This document shows positions 1 through 9,630 of a stretch of DNA of 64,000 nucleotides, piece by piece (the stretch's first letter is position 1; each line of letters opens with the position of its first letter). The notes beneath the pieces are model-generated. The model was given only the letters and a program-made list of their open reading frames with translations. It ran no database searches and was not told where the DNA came from. The position numbers and the translations under genes are program-made. The stretch is from Viola odorata (lineage: Eukaryota > Streptophyta > Magnoliopsida > Malpighiales > Violaceae), in NCBI GenBank assembly GCA_963691705.1, contig OY829543.1, positions 48,526,564-48,590,563 on the forward strand, given 5' to 3'.

Positions 1-862
1 CTTTCGGGCGGCGGAGAAGGAGGTAGCGTCTGAAGCGGTACCACGTTTAGAGGAGTGTTATTTCCCACAGAAGAACAACCCTCCGCGCTGCCTGTCAATG
101 AAATATATTAATATAGCAAGTCAAGTGAAGCGATAACGCGGCAAAAGAAAAACTCACCAACGATACATTCTTTCAAGGGTCTGAACCGAGCAAATTCCCG
201 AATACGGAAAGCCCTTCTATCTCTAACAGAGCAGAAATATGGGACACATCGGTGCTGGACAACACTTCTGGATTTTTCCAATCGGCACTAGCAATCTTTT
301 GATTAAAACCTCCGTGACACCAACGGGACGGCAGTCGAAGGGTGAAGAAAACATTTTTCCAATTATCTACGTTTTCTTCAAAACCTTGGAAGTTCCGCCA
401 GAAAAAGCGCACGACGTCGTCATTCCATCTAGAAGTGATATCCACCAAGCAGGGGCGACAACTCAACTTGAAAAATATACGGAACAGATCAAGGGATGGA
501 GTGAAAATACGCTTCATCTCGCATGAACGAAGGAATGCATAAATCCCACACCAGGAAGACGGAGTTATTTGAACCGGATTGAGATCGTAGTGGTCTAGCA
601 GCTTGATCAGAGAAGTATGAAGTGGGAGATGAAATCCATAGAGGAACATCTTGAAGTAAACTAGCCGAAACGTTCCCCACATGGCAGCATGAAGTCGAAT
701 GTCTTTCGTAGGGATATAAGGGCGACAACCTAAGGGGAAGGTGATACCGTTCTCCTCTAACTCCGCCCTCAAAACTTCATCAGAATTAAAAATACTACGA
801 GCTCTCCTAGCCTCGAGATCTATGGGATTTTCGACTCTTGCAGAAGCTCCAATATGAGACAT
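1..862 (-). pseudogene. Antisense gene 1 of left Tat element (gypsy-type transposon domain), 5' part
   Basis: Copy of the large antisense gene at 50029-52270. The chosen start is the ATG at 862 (MSHIGASARVEN...), which aligns with MSRVRPSAIIEN in the other copy; an upstream in-frame start at 901 has no counterpart. Exon 1 runs 862-158, the intron 157-92 (GTGAGT...TTGACAG, 66 bp), and exon 2 from 91 off the window edge. The domain resembles Pfam 'putative gypsy type transposon' (PF04195), with WGTFRLVYFKMFLYGF, WCGIYAFL and FFWRNFQGFEENVDNWK. Tryptophan codon TGG is kept in WCGIYAFL where the 50.3 kb copy has a stop, and CAG is kept in PLQTLPPSP where that copy has TAG. A 1-base deletion near 200 breaks the end of exon 1. 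The function of this family is unknown. Confidence 0.75.
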
Positions 863-1053
863 AAGGAATTGGGAAAATAAACTACGGCAAGAGAGGGACA
901 AAATACCTGGAAAAAGTAGCCAGAGAACAGACCGTCGTCGCCGACAAGCAGTTGTGAAGACTCTCCTCGAGCAAGAAGAAACACAGGATAAAGAGAAAGT
1001 GTGAAAAATTGCAGAATATTAGCAAAAATGATGAAAGAGAATAGGGCTTCCCT

Positions 1054-1059
1054 TATAAG
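1054..1059 (-). promoter_or_regulatory. TATA box of left antisense gene 1
   Basis: CCTTATAAGG lies about 190 bp upstream of the ATG at 862. The equivalent gene at 50029 has TTTATAAGG at 49834-49841, a similar distance upstream. Conservation of position supports a real core promoter; transcription itself is inferred. Confidence 0.45.
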
Positions 1060-1333
1060 GCTTCAGCTTGAAGAAGAAGACAGCCTGTAAAATTGAAACA
1101 CGTGCGGAGCAGAAGGAGACGGGTGGACAGTCATTTATGTCTCTCAGAAAAGACGGTTATTGACTAGAAATCCAAAGACAGTTGCACTCAGCCACTAATC
1201 TCCCTCTACGATAACCCTTGACGCTTGAAGAAGTGAATTAGAAAGGCGATAGGGGAACAAAAGAAAAGGGAAGATTATCTTATTCATTTTTGGAAAGCCA
1301 TACGACATCTACAAAGGGACGAGACATTTTAAA

Positions 1334-1753
1334 CTAATCACCCTCAGACCAAGAGATACCACAACAATAAACTACATCATCATCCGAGAGCGATGGCTCC
1401 CTGCTAAAGGGAGGGAAAGGCTCTTCCTTCCTCTTTCCTACGTATATCAGTGATCGGTCGGGCTCCTCTTCTGTGGTCGACATCGCCGTTTCAGTGCTCA
1501 CGGAGGGGAAAGTTATTTCTGGCAAGACACGGGGAGGAAGAGAGGATTCATTCCCCTTTTCAGCAGAAGGGGTATGATACTTGAAAAGCGGTGCAGACAT
1601 TTTTGAGGCATTTTTCCTCTGCCTCTTGCGTCCCCGCCGGCGAACAAACGGCCTCCACGGAGGCGTCGGAGGAGGGTTGTCTGAATCCGGCGAAGTCGGA
1701 GGAGTTGGCGGAGAATGCCACACCGCTGTATCCAAAAAATAAGAGTCAGCCAT
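1334..1753 (-). CDS. Small antisense ORF b of left Tat element (139 aa)
   Basis: Open from ATG at 1753 (MADSYFLDTAVWHSPPTPP) to a stop at 1334, and homologous over its length to 49143-49574. The product starts with a short conserved segment, then a proline-rich stretch (SPPTPPTSPDSDNPPPTPPW), a basic cluster (RRRGRKRQRKNASK) that looks like a nuclear localisation signal, a Ser/Glu-rich middle, and a conserved acidic tail SDDDVVYCCGISWSEGD. No known domain is recognised. Both copies are open although other genes of these elements carry stops, which suggests recent constraint or youth. The function is unknown; a nuclear, probably disordered protein is inferred. Confidence 0.6.
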   Translation of the reverse strand: MADSYFLDTAVWHSPPTPPTSPDSDNPPPTPPWRPFVRRRGRKRQRKNASKMSAPLFKYHTPSAEKGNESSLPPRVLPEITFPSVSTETAMSTTEEEPDRSLIYVGKRKEEPFPPFSREPSLSDDDVVYCCGISWSEGD

Positions 1754-1822
1754 GAGATCACAGGCGATCTGCCAAGAGGGAAAATGAATAAGAAGATGAA
1801 CAGAAAGGAGGGAAATGATCCC

Positions 1823-1830
1823 TTTAAATA
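1823..1830 (-). promoter_or_regulatory. TATA-like box of left small ORF b
   Basis: On the minus strand GGCTATTTAAAGGG sits about 75 bp upstream of the ATG at 1753. The same sequence GGCTATTTAAAGGA lies at the same place before the ATG at 49143 in the other copy. Confidence 0.5.
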
Positions 1831-2219
1831 GCCAAAAGAGGGGGAAAGCTTTTGATCTCCCAACACAACTTTTGAGAACTGACACGCGTACAACCTGGAG
1901 TACGAATCTAGATTTACAGTCACGCATGTTGAAATCTCCCCCAGATCGAGGAAAACCAAAAATTAGCCCAATCGGAGGACAAGGAGGTGGCGGCGCAGAA
2001 TTAATGTGGAACGGTTAGTGGGGAAACCGTCCAGTGACTGACTCATTTTCAGTTGAGCTAAGAATACCTCCAATCGAAAAAAGACAAAGGACGCATTAAA
2101 GAAGAAGAACAGTGATTAAGGGCATAACGAAAGCAGTTTATTTATTATGGCCTAATGGCCAAAAGGTACAACCGCATAACTAGGAGAAAAGAAAAAAGAC
2201 TCAAAGAGAGCCACCGCCG

Positions 2220-2612
2220 TCAGGCATCGGAGCCAGCGTCCTCGGGAACTTCGGGAATATCTCTCAGAGAGTCCATGACCAGAGTCAGGCCAGCAGAGGT
2301 GACCCTCATCCCCTTCAAGCAACACCCCAGCATGTCCTTGCGCTGCTGCAGCATGGCGATTACCACCTAAGTCCGAGCGATGGAGGTGGTCAGCCTCGAC
2401 ACGCACTCTAAAGGACTGAAATCCTCCAGAGACGTGGCTCCCAGCCTGGAATGGAGTGGGGTCAGCATCCCTTGCAGCTCCAGGATGTCCTCGGAAGTCT
2501 TGACCAGCATGTTCTCCAAGAACCCGACGTCACCATCATTAAGGTTCTTGAGAGTGTGGCCCTTGGAAAGGAGAAAATTTTTAGTCAAATGATCCATGAT
2601 GCGAATTGCCAA
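2220..2612 (-). pseudogene. Small antisense ORF a of left Tat element, one internal stop
   Basis: Begins MDHLTKNFLLSKGH at 2612 and would end DAGSDA at 2220; it is the same length and nearly the same sequence as the intact 125-aa ORF at 48294-48671. One internal TAG near 2368 falls where the other copy reads CAA/CAG (IARIQVVIAML), a C-to-T change. The product looks helical and leucine-rich with no known domain. A plant-type AATAAA follows on the minus strand near 2148. Confidence 0.6.
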
Positions 2613-2646
2613 AGATGAGGAGAGCGTGGGTGGAGAAAGCCCCCTG

Positions 2647-2653
2647 ATTTATA
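2647..2653 (-). promoter_or_regulatory. TATA box of left small ORF a
   Basis: On the minus strand CCTATAAATCAG lies 35-40 bp upstream of the ATG at 2612. The other copy has CCTATAAATTGG at 48236-48247, followed by the same CTTTCTCCACCCACG leader. Confidence 0.55.
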
Positions 2654-3589
2654 GGCTTCGAGAAAAGGGCCTTGGAAAAAAAGGAGGTCCTCAAAAGACG
2701 AGCCATCCCGTTACCCTCGAAGGCTGATGGACCTAAAACGGAAACGAAGGTCGACGTACGTATACTACCAACGATGCAGATATTCGAAGGGGTATGAGAT
2801 AGAATCCTGAAAAACGCCAAAAGGCACGATATTACGGGTGGCCATGACGTAAAAGCCATACGATTGTCGGTATCCACAGTATAAGGCCTCGTCGATGTCG
2901 CAGGTAGCTCTTAGCAGCGTAAAGCCTCGTCAATATCGCAGGTATCTAGTGGTATAAAGCATCGCAAGTCGTAGGCAGCTGATGGCATAAAACCGCGTCA
3001 ATATTGTTGTTTTCATGGGCGGAAAGGAAAGAAAGAGCCCGCGTGATCTCAAAATCCCTGTAAGTATAAACTTTGCTAATTTCTCCATGAATACCTATCT
3101 CCTCTATGTGTTTGCAGTTCACTCAAAAGGATGATGGACCCGGAACGTATGCGAGCCTACAGTATGACGTAGCCGCAATCCGAGGCGATATTGAAAGTAG
3201 CCCGTCAGTAGCTCTCCTACGACGCGAACGAAGTTGCAACTTTCTAAGCCCTACCGATGGACCAAGCAGAATAATATCGCTGGGCGAAAGCAACACCCTA
3301 ATAGTTATGAACGGGATAGCGGCATCTCTCGCGGATCTCTTAATACCTCAAGAGGACGAGTCTTTAGACAAGAATGAAGGCTGGAATCTGCTTACTCGGA
3401 GAAAAGCTCCAGATCTAAGCTCTACCCGTCGTTTAAACCAATCTCTGTCGTGCTAAAGGAGACAAAGAAGCTCGGAGATCCTATGAGCATATCGCCTTAA
3501 GAAAGAAAGGACCCTCACCTAAGATTCCAGACATGGACAGGGAATGACAGCCCTTGGTAAACACTCGGGCTCATTTTCAGTTGGGCTTA
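2654..3589. other. Untranslated 3' region of left Tat element
   Basis: No supported gene. It is the reverse counterpart of 47352-48237. Open frames inside it (for example plus-strand 3106-3456) have no counterpart in the other copy. It ends at the LTR boundary with CAGTTGGGCTTA just before TGATAA. Confidence 0.6.
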
Positions 3590-3629
3590 TGATAAACATT
3601 AAGGCAATCCTAAGGGCATTTCTGTAATT
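3590..3629 (+). repeat. Start of left Tat 3' LTR, truncated
   Basis: TGATAAACATTAAGGCAA resembles the pol-sense LTR start TGATAACAATCAAGAC of the 46826-62825 element and is preceded by the same CAGTTGGGCTTA. Only about 40 bp remain before CRM-type integrase sequence begins. Confidence 0.55.
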
Positions 3630-4811
3630 ATGACCCCATGGACCGTACCATCCCACCCTTGGACCGATGTGTCCATGGACTTTGTAGTGGGCTTGCCTAA
3701 GTTGTGGGACGGCCATGATAGCATCTTTGTTGTAGTCGACCGATTTTCAAAGATGGCACACTTTTTGCCATGTAAAAGCACAGATGACGCATCTAAAGTC
3801 GCTAAGATTTATTTTAGGGAGGTAGTCCGCCTCCATGGGATGCCGGTTAGTATTATAAGTGATCGTGATGGTAAATTCTTGAGCCATTTTTGGCGAATTT
3901 TGTGGAGTCGCTTAGGGACTAAGTTGTTGTATTCTACATCTTGTCATCCTCAGGCGGACGGTCAAACCGAGGTGGTTAAACGAACGCTAGGGTCACTACT
4001 TCGCACACTAGTCACAAAGCACACGTCCAAGTGGACGGATCACTTACCCTTTGTGGAATTTGCATATAACCGAGCTGTTCACTCTACTACAAATTGTTCT
4101 CCATTTGAGGTTGTTTACGGTTTTAATCCTATTACTCCACTTGATTTAACACCTCTACCTTTGAGTAATGTAGCTAGTTTAGATGGACAGCAGCGTGCGG
4201 ACCTTGTCCAGCAAATGCACGCTAAGGCCAAGCAGAATATCGAGAAGGCTAACAAACGCCTTGTGCGCAAGCGCAATGAAGGCCGAAAGATTGTTTCTTT
4301 TCAGGTTGGAGATTGGGTGTGGTTACACCTAAGACATGAGCGTTTCCCTGAGAAGAGACGCGGGAAACTTTCCCCGCGAGGAGATGGACCGTTCCAAGTG
4401 GTTGAGAAGATCAACGATAATGCCTATCGTTTGGATCTACCTAGTGAGTATGGTTCGGTACATGGTACTTTTAATGTTACTGATTTGCGTCTGTTTGAAA
4501 CAGGTGATGAAGCCAATGCTGATCTGGATTCGAGGATGAATCCATCTGAAGAGGGAGGGGATGATACGATCCGGAGTAGGAGCCCAGCCGCACCTACCGC
4601 ATCCGTGCCCTTGCCGCCGGCAGGAGCCATCACACGCTCGCACGCGAGGACCCTGCAAGCGATGCTAAACTCTCTGATCCATGCGGAGCTGAAGGATGAA
4701 GCCTCACTGGAGTCATCCATCCTACGCGCGCCCCAGCCGCGCCTTGTCTCGCTCGTATGCGCTGCACCCGAGCCTGCACCGAGGCCACCTTGGGCCAAGT
4801 CGGACCTCTAG
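3630..4811 (+). pseudogene. Integrase and C-terminal part of CRM-type polyprotein
   Basis: An uninterrupted 393-codon frame begins within the integrase core: [24 protein letters not shown] (first catalytic Asp region), then ISDRDGKF (second Asp) and CHPQADGQTEVV (catalytic Glu). A C-terminal DNA-binding-like part follows (VGDWVWLHLRHERFPEKRRG, PRGDGPFQVVEKINDNAYRL). The frame crosses the polypurine tract at 4548-4561 and ends inside the 3' LTR, with a tail containing GAITRSHARTLQ. Extension of pol into the 3' LTR fits CRM elements. This copy is partial only because the 5' part is gone; the remaining frame is open. Confidence 0.8.
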
Positions 4812-5678
4812 CCCAAAATTTGATGTAAGAAAGATTCTGGCAAGACAGAAGTTATTTATAATTCACCAAGAGAGCCCTTGCCAAGTTTCAGCCCAATCGC
4901 ACCAGGGGTTAGAGAGAACGCATTACCTCAAAGTATCATACTGCCAGCGAAAGCCACCTTTGAGCGTTTTGACGATCGACGAATATTTCCTCTAGCCATC
5001 TTCTGAAAATTGTTAGATATATGTCTTGTGAGTATCCTGTCCAATTTGCATCAAAGTCGCCCGAGGTATTTGAGAGAACGACTTGTTCTCCTTCGATTGC
5101 GTAGGAATAAAGCCCAACGGGCTGTCAACAGATCCTATCCGAGTCTTTGGTCATTCCGACCGACCTTGAACTCGTCCAGGTCATTGGCTTGACTTTATTT
5201 TAAGTTGTTTGACCTTATTTATCTAGGTGGATTTTATTTTAGTTAATTAGGAGCGCTCTTAAGTAGTTTAGCGCAAGTGAACTTCCTAATTAGGGTTTTG
5301 CGCAACTCTTTCCTTATAAAGAGTATGCCGCTGTTATTGTTATTTAGTTAGTTGATATTTGATAAACAAAACCAGAAGAGTCTTCTTCAGTTGATCTCTC
5401 AAGATCCTTGTTCTATACCCGGTTTGATAAGCCGCGTCTAGCCTCAAGTAAAACACGAAGTCTATCATCCATTCTTTAGTTTCGTCGGGGTTGTCTAGGT
5501 ATTGCACCTAGGAGGGTCTGAGTCCTATTGAAGATCCTTGAAGGATTTTGTTCAGGTTGCCTAAGCATCGCGCTTAGGAGGGTTGGAGTTTCCGACGAGT
5601 TAGTTTTTCCGCATTCAAATCCTTGTTGCTGAGCAACGATCCATCACTTGGAAGGTTCCCGAATTAGGAACCATATCA
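4562..5678 (+). repeat. 3' LTR of truncated CRM element (1,117 bp)
   Basis: Starts TGATACGATCC right after the purine tract GAAGAGGGAGGGGA (4548-4561) and ends GGAACCATATCA. TGATA/TATCA form the inverted tips. It contains TATA-like CCTTATAAAGAG near 5313 and the internal repeat 'CCTAGGTATTGCACCTAGGAGGG' type words also found in the LTRs at 6769 and 13301. Confidence 0.85.
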
Positions 5679-6743
5679 CCGATGAGGTATCAGTGCTTGA
5701 TAGTGACGTGTCAGATTCTGAAATTTAGGAGGCAGTCAAGAGTTGTGGTAGAGATAAATCCCCAGGTCCGGGCGAACTATCTATGTTGTTTATTCAGAAT
5801 GCTTGGGATATCATCGGGAAGGATGTTAGTAGATCAGTGAGCAGCTTCTTTAGCACAGGGCATTTCCCCCTTGGAGCAAACACGTCATTCCTCACGCTAA
5901 TTCCTAAGGTTACACTGGCGAAGTGGTTCCCTGAGTTTAGGCCGAAAAGTCTGGTTAGCAGTTACTATAAGATAGTTTCTAAAATCCATACGAATCGATT
6001 GGCCAAGGTAGTGGCCTCGGTGGTTAGTGACGTTCAACATGGCTTCATTAAGGGGCGATAGACGCTTGACTGTGTCATGACTGCTAATGAGATAGTCCAC
6101 TTTCTAAAGACTAACAGGCGACAAGGGTATTTGTTCAAACTGGGTTTTGAGAAAGCCTACGACTTTGTTGAATGGGGGTACTTAGATGATGTGCTTGGCT
6201 TTATGGGTTTCAGCTCTAAGTGGCGTGGGTGGGTGAATGAATGCCTTGCAACGCCAAGGGTCTCGGTGTTAATCAATAGTGCGTCTTCTGCGCAATTTGG
6301 GGTGGGTCGTGGGCTACGGCAGGGGTGCTCGTTGTGACCCTTCCTTTTTAACATCGCTGCAGAGGGGCTTCACCTGTTATTTAAAAGGGCGGTAAGCCAA
6401 GGCCTCTTGAGTGGAATCGGCAATGCTAGGATAGGGTGGAATGTCTCGCATTTGCAATTTGCGGATGACACTATGGTCTTTGTGAACAATGATGAGCAGG
6501 AAATCCAATGCGTAAAGGGGATTCTCAGGTGGTTTGACACCTTTTCAGGGTTGAAGGTCAATTATCATAAAAGCTCCCTTATGGGAATTAATGTATGCAG
6601 ACAATCTGGGGAAACCATCTCTCGCAGAGTCGGGTGTAAGTATGAGACCACTCTGTTTAAATATTTGGGGTCTTACGTTGGTCTAAACCCACAGAGGATC
6701 TCTAGCTGGGATTTCATCATCCATTCCATGCGTAAGAGGCTAG
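5679..6743 (+). mobile_element. L1-type LINE, reverse transcriptase part (5' fragment)
   Basis: The broken frame carries a plant non-LTR reverse transcriptase: GRDKSPGPGE near 5757, FKLGFEKAYDFVEWGYL near 6142, LRQGCSL near 6317, and the active-site box FADDTMVF at about 6460. Stops interrupt it at 6059 (after HGFIKGR) and 6335 (after QGCSL). It stops at MRKRL (6743), where another element is inserted, and resumes at 15521 with LATWKGALLSLGGRLTLIK. The 5' part (endonuclease, ORF1) is absent. Confidence 0.8.
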
Positions 6744-6768
6744 TGATAGGGCCCAAGTTCCTTAGAAG
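6744..6768 (-). repeat. Solo LTR, fragment left of the CRM insertion
   Basis: TGATAGGGCCCAAGTTCC begins directly after CTAG in the LINE. The other end of the same element, at 15520, reads CTTGGGCTATATCA followed by CTAG. The tips are inverted repeats (TGATAGGGCCCAAG against TGATATAGCCCAAG). AGAAG at 6764-6768 is the left target duplication of the CRM element. Confidence 0.7.
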
Positions 6769-7882
6769 TGATACGAGCCAGACTAGGAGTCCAGCCGCAT
6801 CTACCACACCCGTGCCCTTGCCACCCGCAGGCGCCATCACACGCTCGCACGCGAGGACCCTGCAAGCAAGGCTAAGCACCCTGATCCATGAGGAGCTAAA
6901 GGCCGAAGCCTCACTGGACTCAGCCAGTCTGCGCGCGCCCCAGCCGTGCCTCGTCACACTCGTGCACGCCACAACCGAGGCACCACCGAGGCCACCATGG
7001 GCCAAGTCGGACCTCTAGCCCAAATTTTGATGTAAGAAATATTCCAGCAAGACAGGATGTATTTATAAATCATCAGGAACAAGCCTGCCAAGTGCCAGCT
7101 CAATCGCATCAAAGGTTAGGGAGAACGCCTCATCCAAAGTATCATACTGCCGGCGAAAGCCACTGTCGAGCCTTTTGACGATGGGCGAATATTTCCCCGC
7201 ACTATCTTTGGCCCATGGTGAGATATGTGTCTTATAAGTACTCTTTCCAAATTTCATCCAATTCTCCCAAGGGAGTTGAGAGAACGCCTTGTTCTACTCA
7301 GCGTGTGCAGAAATAAAGCCCAACGGGCCTCCAGCAGATCCGACTCAAGCATTGGTCACTCTGACCGGACTTTGACTTGACCAGGACCTGGATTGACTTT
7401 ATTTTAAGTTGTTTGACTATTATTTATCTAGATGGATTATATTATTAAGTAGGTAAATAATTAGGAGCGCTTTTAAGTAGTTAAGCGCAAGTGAACTACT
7501 AAGTAGGGTTTGGCGGATTTCTTTCCATAAAAAGGGAGAGCCGCGTCATTGTTTTCTTAACGTTAAATTGAATTAAAAACCAGAAGAGTCTTCTTCAGTT
7601 GATCTCCAAGATCCTTGTTCTATATCCGGTTTGATAAGCCGCATCTAGCCTCAAGTAAAACACGAAGTTATCACTCCATTCATAGTTCGTCTGGGTTGTC
7701 TAGGTATTGCACCTAGGAGGGCCAGGCTCCTATTGAAGAACCTCGAACGATTTCATCCAGGTTGCCTAGGTATTGCACTTAGGAGGGTTGGAGTTTCTGA
7801 CGAGTTATATTTTCCGCATCAAATCCTTGTCGCTGAGCAACAATCCATCACTTGGAAGGTTTCCGAATTAGGAACCATATCA
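6769..7882 (+). repeat. CRM 5' LTR
   Basis: TGATACGAGCC to ACCATATCA, flanked on the left by AGAAG. TATA-like CCATAAAAAGGG lies near 7527. It contains a dead copy of the pol C-terminal coding segment (GAITRSHARTLQ...PPRPPWAKSDL), as expected when pol overlaps the 3' LTR. Confidence 0.9.
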
Positions 7883-8589
7883 GCTAGTAGCGGAGCAAAG
7901 GCTGCTCACCGTATAGGTATCTATCCTTTTAATTATTGTTTTCGTTTGTTAAGATTGGTTTCCTTAATTTCCTTAGCCAAATCTATACCAATCTTGTTTG
8001 TTTCCCCCATTGTGTTAGTGAGTCGAAACTAGTATCTAGTTGCGTCTGTTTAGGTAACAAATCAAGCCCTTTGTTTTGCTATCTTCTTGAGTCATAAAAA
8101 TAGAAAAGAAAGATCCACAAAGTGTCAGTTTGTTTTGTTTAAAGTATTTACGATTTCTATTGTCAAAAAAAAAAAAGAGAAACAAAAGAATTCATTCGCA
8201 CAAAAACAAAACAGAAATCGAATTCAAAATTTTCAGTGTTAACAAAAGAGGAACCTTGCGATCAACACAGAATCAAAATCAGCAAGAAAAGAGTGTTCCA
8301 ACGCAACAAAAATCAGAGAAAACGGAGTTGTAAATCAAAAGTTATCAAAGAAACAAATCGGACACTTAGTAACCTAGTTCTAAAACAAATCCGAACTAGT
8401 TCAAATATCTTGTCTTTCTTTGAGCTCTTGTGATACATGACCTATCTATTCTGTGCTATAGTTGATTGATTAGTTGACAAAGTAATCTTCAATTATATCC
8501 CATCTATATTCTTTCTACGCTTGAGTTATCCTTGCAAATTATTGGAAGCTTTTCTTTTGACATTCTTTGAGTCACAAGCGCAAGTTGAA

Positions 8590-9630
8590 ATGCTAGCCAT
8601 GATGCGCAAGTTAACCGAGAGGTTTGAGGTGATAGAGGCATGGTGAAAGGAGGACACCAAAGAGAAGGAGGCTGCTGCCCACGATGCAAGGCGGCCACAC
8701 ACTCGTTACACCCAAGTCCTTAACCCGAAGGAGTCACCCTACGTCTACGGTATGCCAATGGGGGAGGAAACCAATGCCGAAGGGTACGAGGAGGAAGAGG
8801 AGTATGGGGAAGAGATACCTAGGCCAAGGAGACCTCTACCGAGGCAGCCTAGAGGAGGAGAGGAAGGAGTAGATGATAGGATAACAGGAATTAAGCTAAA
8901 GGTTCCCGCATTCGAAGGAAATGAGGATCCGGATGCGTTTCTCGTTTGGGAACGCAAGATGAGGGAAATTTTCTTGTGCCATAACTATTCGGAGGAGAAA
9001 AAGGTTAAGATAGCCTCTGTTGAGTTCTATGGATATGCTGCCCATTGGTGGGATCAGTTGCACATTACTAGGCAACGTGTAGGAATGGGTTCGGTTGACA
9101 ATTGGGACGAAATGGTTAGGGTTATGAAGGAGCGCTTTATCCCACGCTACTTCCACCGAGACCTTCACACTAAATTGCAGAACCTTACCCAAGGATCCAG
9201 GAGTGTTAGTGAGTTCTATAATGAAATGGAGATGGCCATAGCCCGGGTATAAGTGGTAGAAAGCGAAATCGCTACTATGGCGCGCTTCTTGAGCGGATTG
9301 AACAAAGACATTGTAGACGTTGTTGAGGTCATGCAATACCATAGTATTGAGGAACTACTCCACCTAGCTATCATGGTGGAGAGAAGGAAGAAAACCCGCA
9401 CCCCAAACACAACCCTAAACACTACCCAAAACCCTAGACCTACACCTTGGAAGAAGCCGTGGAACAAGTCCACTACTTTTACCAAAACACCACCTAAAGT
9501 GATCCCTACAACCTACAACCCTAGAAGCCCAAACACCACACCTAATACCACCAAACCTACTGCCTAAACACCCCAAACCACTGATCGCTAGCCCTCGTGA
9601 GAGATTGTTTGTTTTAAGTGCAATGGTCGT
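8590..9630 (+). pseudogene. CRM gag (broken)
   Basis: The frame starts at ATG 8590 (MLAMMRKLTERFEVIEAW). It is interrupted by TGA at 8644, TAA near 9250 (after EMAIARV) and TAA near 9565. The Gag core follows the acidic segment EEEEEYGEE: VPAFEGNEDPDAFLVWERKM, then AAHWWDQL and ERFIPRYFHRDLHTKLQNL, then a Thr/Pro/Asn-rich linker. In the intact family this protein forms the particle that packages element RNA. Upstream of 8590 no better start is evident. Each break is a single stop in an otherwise readable frame, so decay looks recent. Confidence 0.7.

Larger units (their letters stand above)
1..3629 (+). mobile_element. Left Tat-type Ty3/gypsy element, 3' part (pol outside window)
   Basis: This segment is colinear, in reverse, with 47352-50870 of the intact element at 46826-62825. 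Matching units are the first large antisense gene, the 140-codon basic/acidic ORF, the ~125-codon helical ORF, a long untranslated stretch, and the first ~40 bp of an LTR starting TGATAA at 3590. The antisense genes are on the minus strand, so gag-pol would be on plus, to the left of the window. The right end is lost: after ~3629 the sequence changes to an integrase fragment of an unrelated CRM-clade element. Homology to the other copy is seen directly; the orientation is inferred from it. Confidence 0.85.
3630..5678 (+). mobile_element. Truncated CRM-clade chromovirus (integrase C-terminus plus 3' LTR)
   Basis: Sequence from ~3633 matches the pol end of the near-complete element at 6769-14415, starting in the integrase core. 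It ends with an LTR closely related to that element's LTRs. The 5' LTR, gag, protease, RT and RNase H are missing. The left break abuts a Tat LTR fragment and the right end abuts LINE sequence at 5679, so no target duplication can be checked. Confidence 0.85.

Noticed and set aside
3106..3456. 116-codon plus-strand ORF
   Set aside because: Lies in the conserved untranslated region of the left Tat element; the frame is not preserved in the counterpart at 47500-47850.
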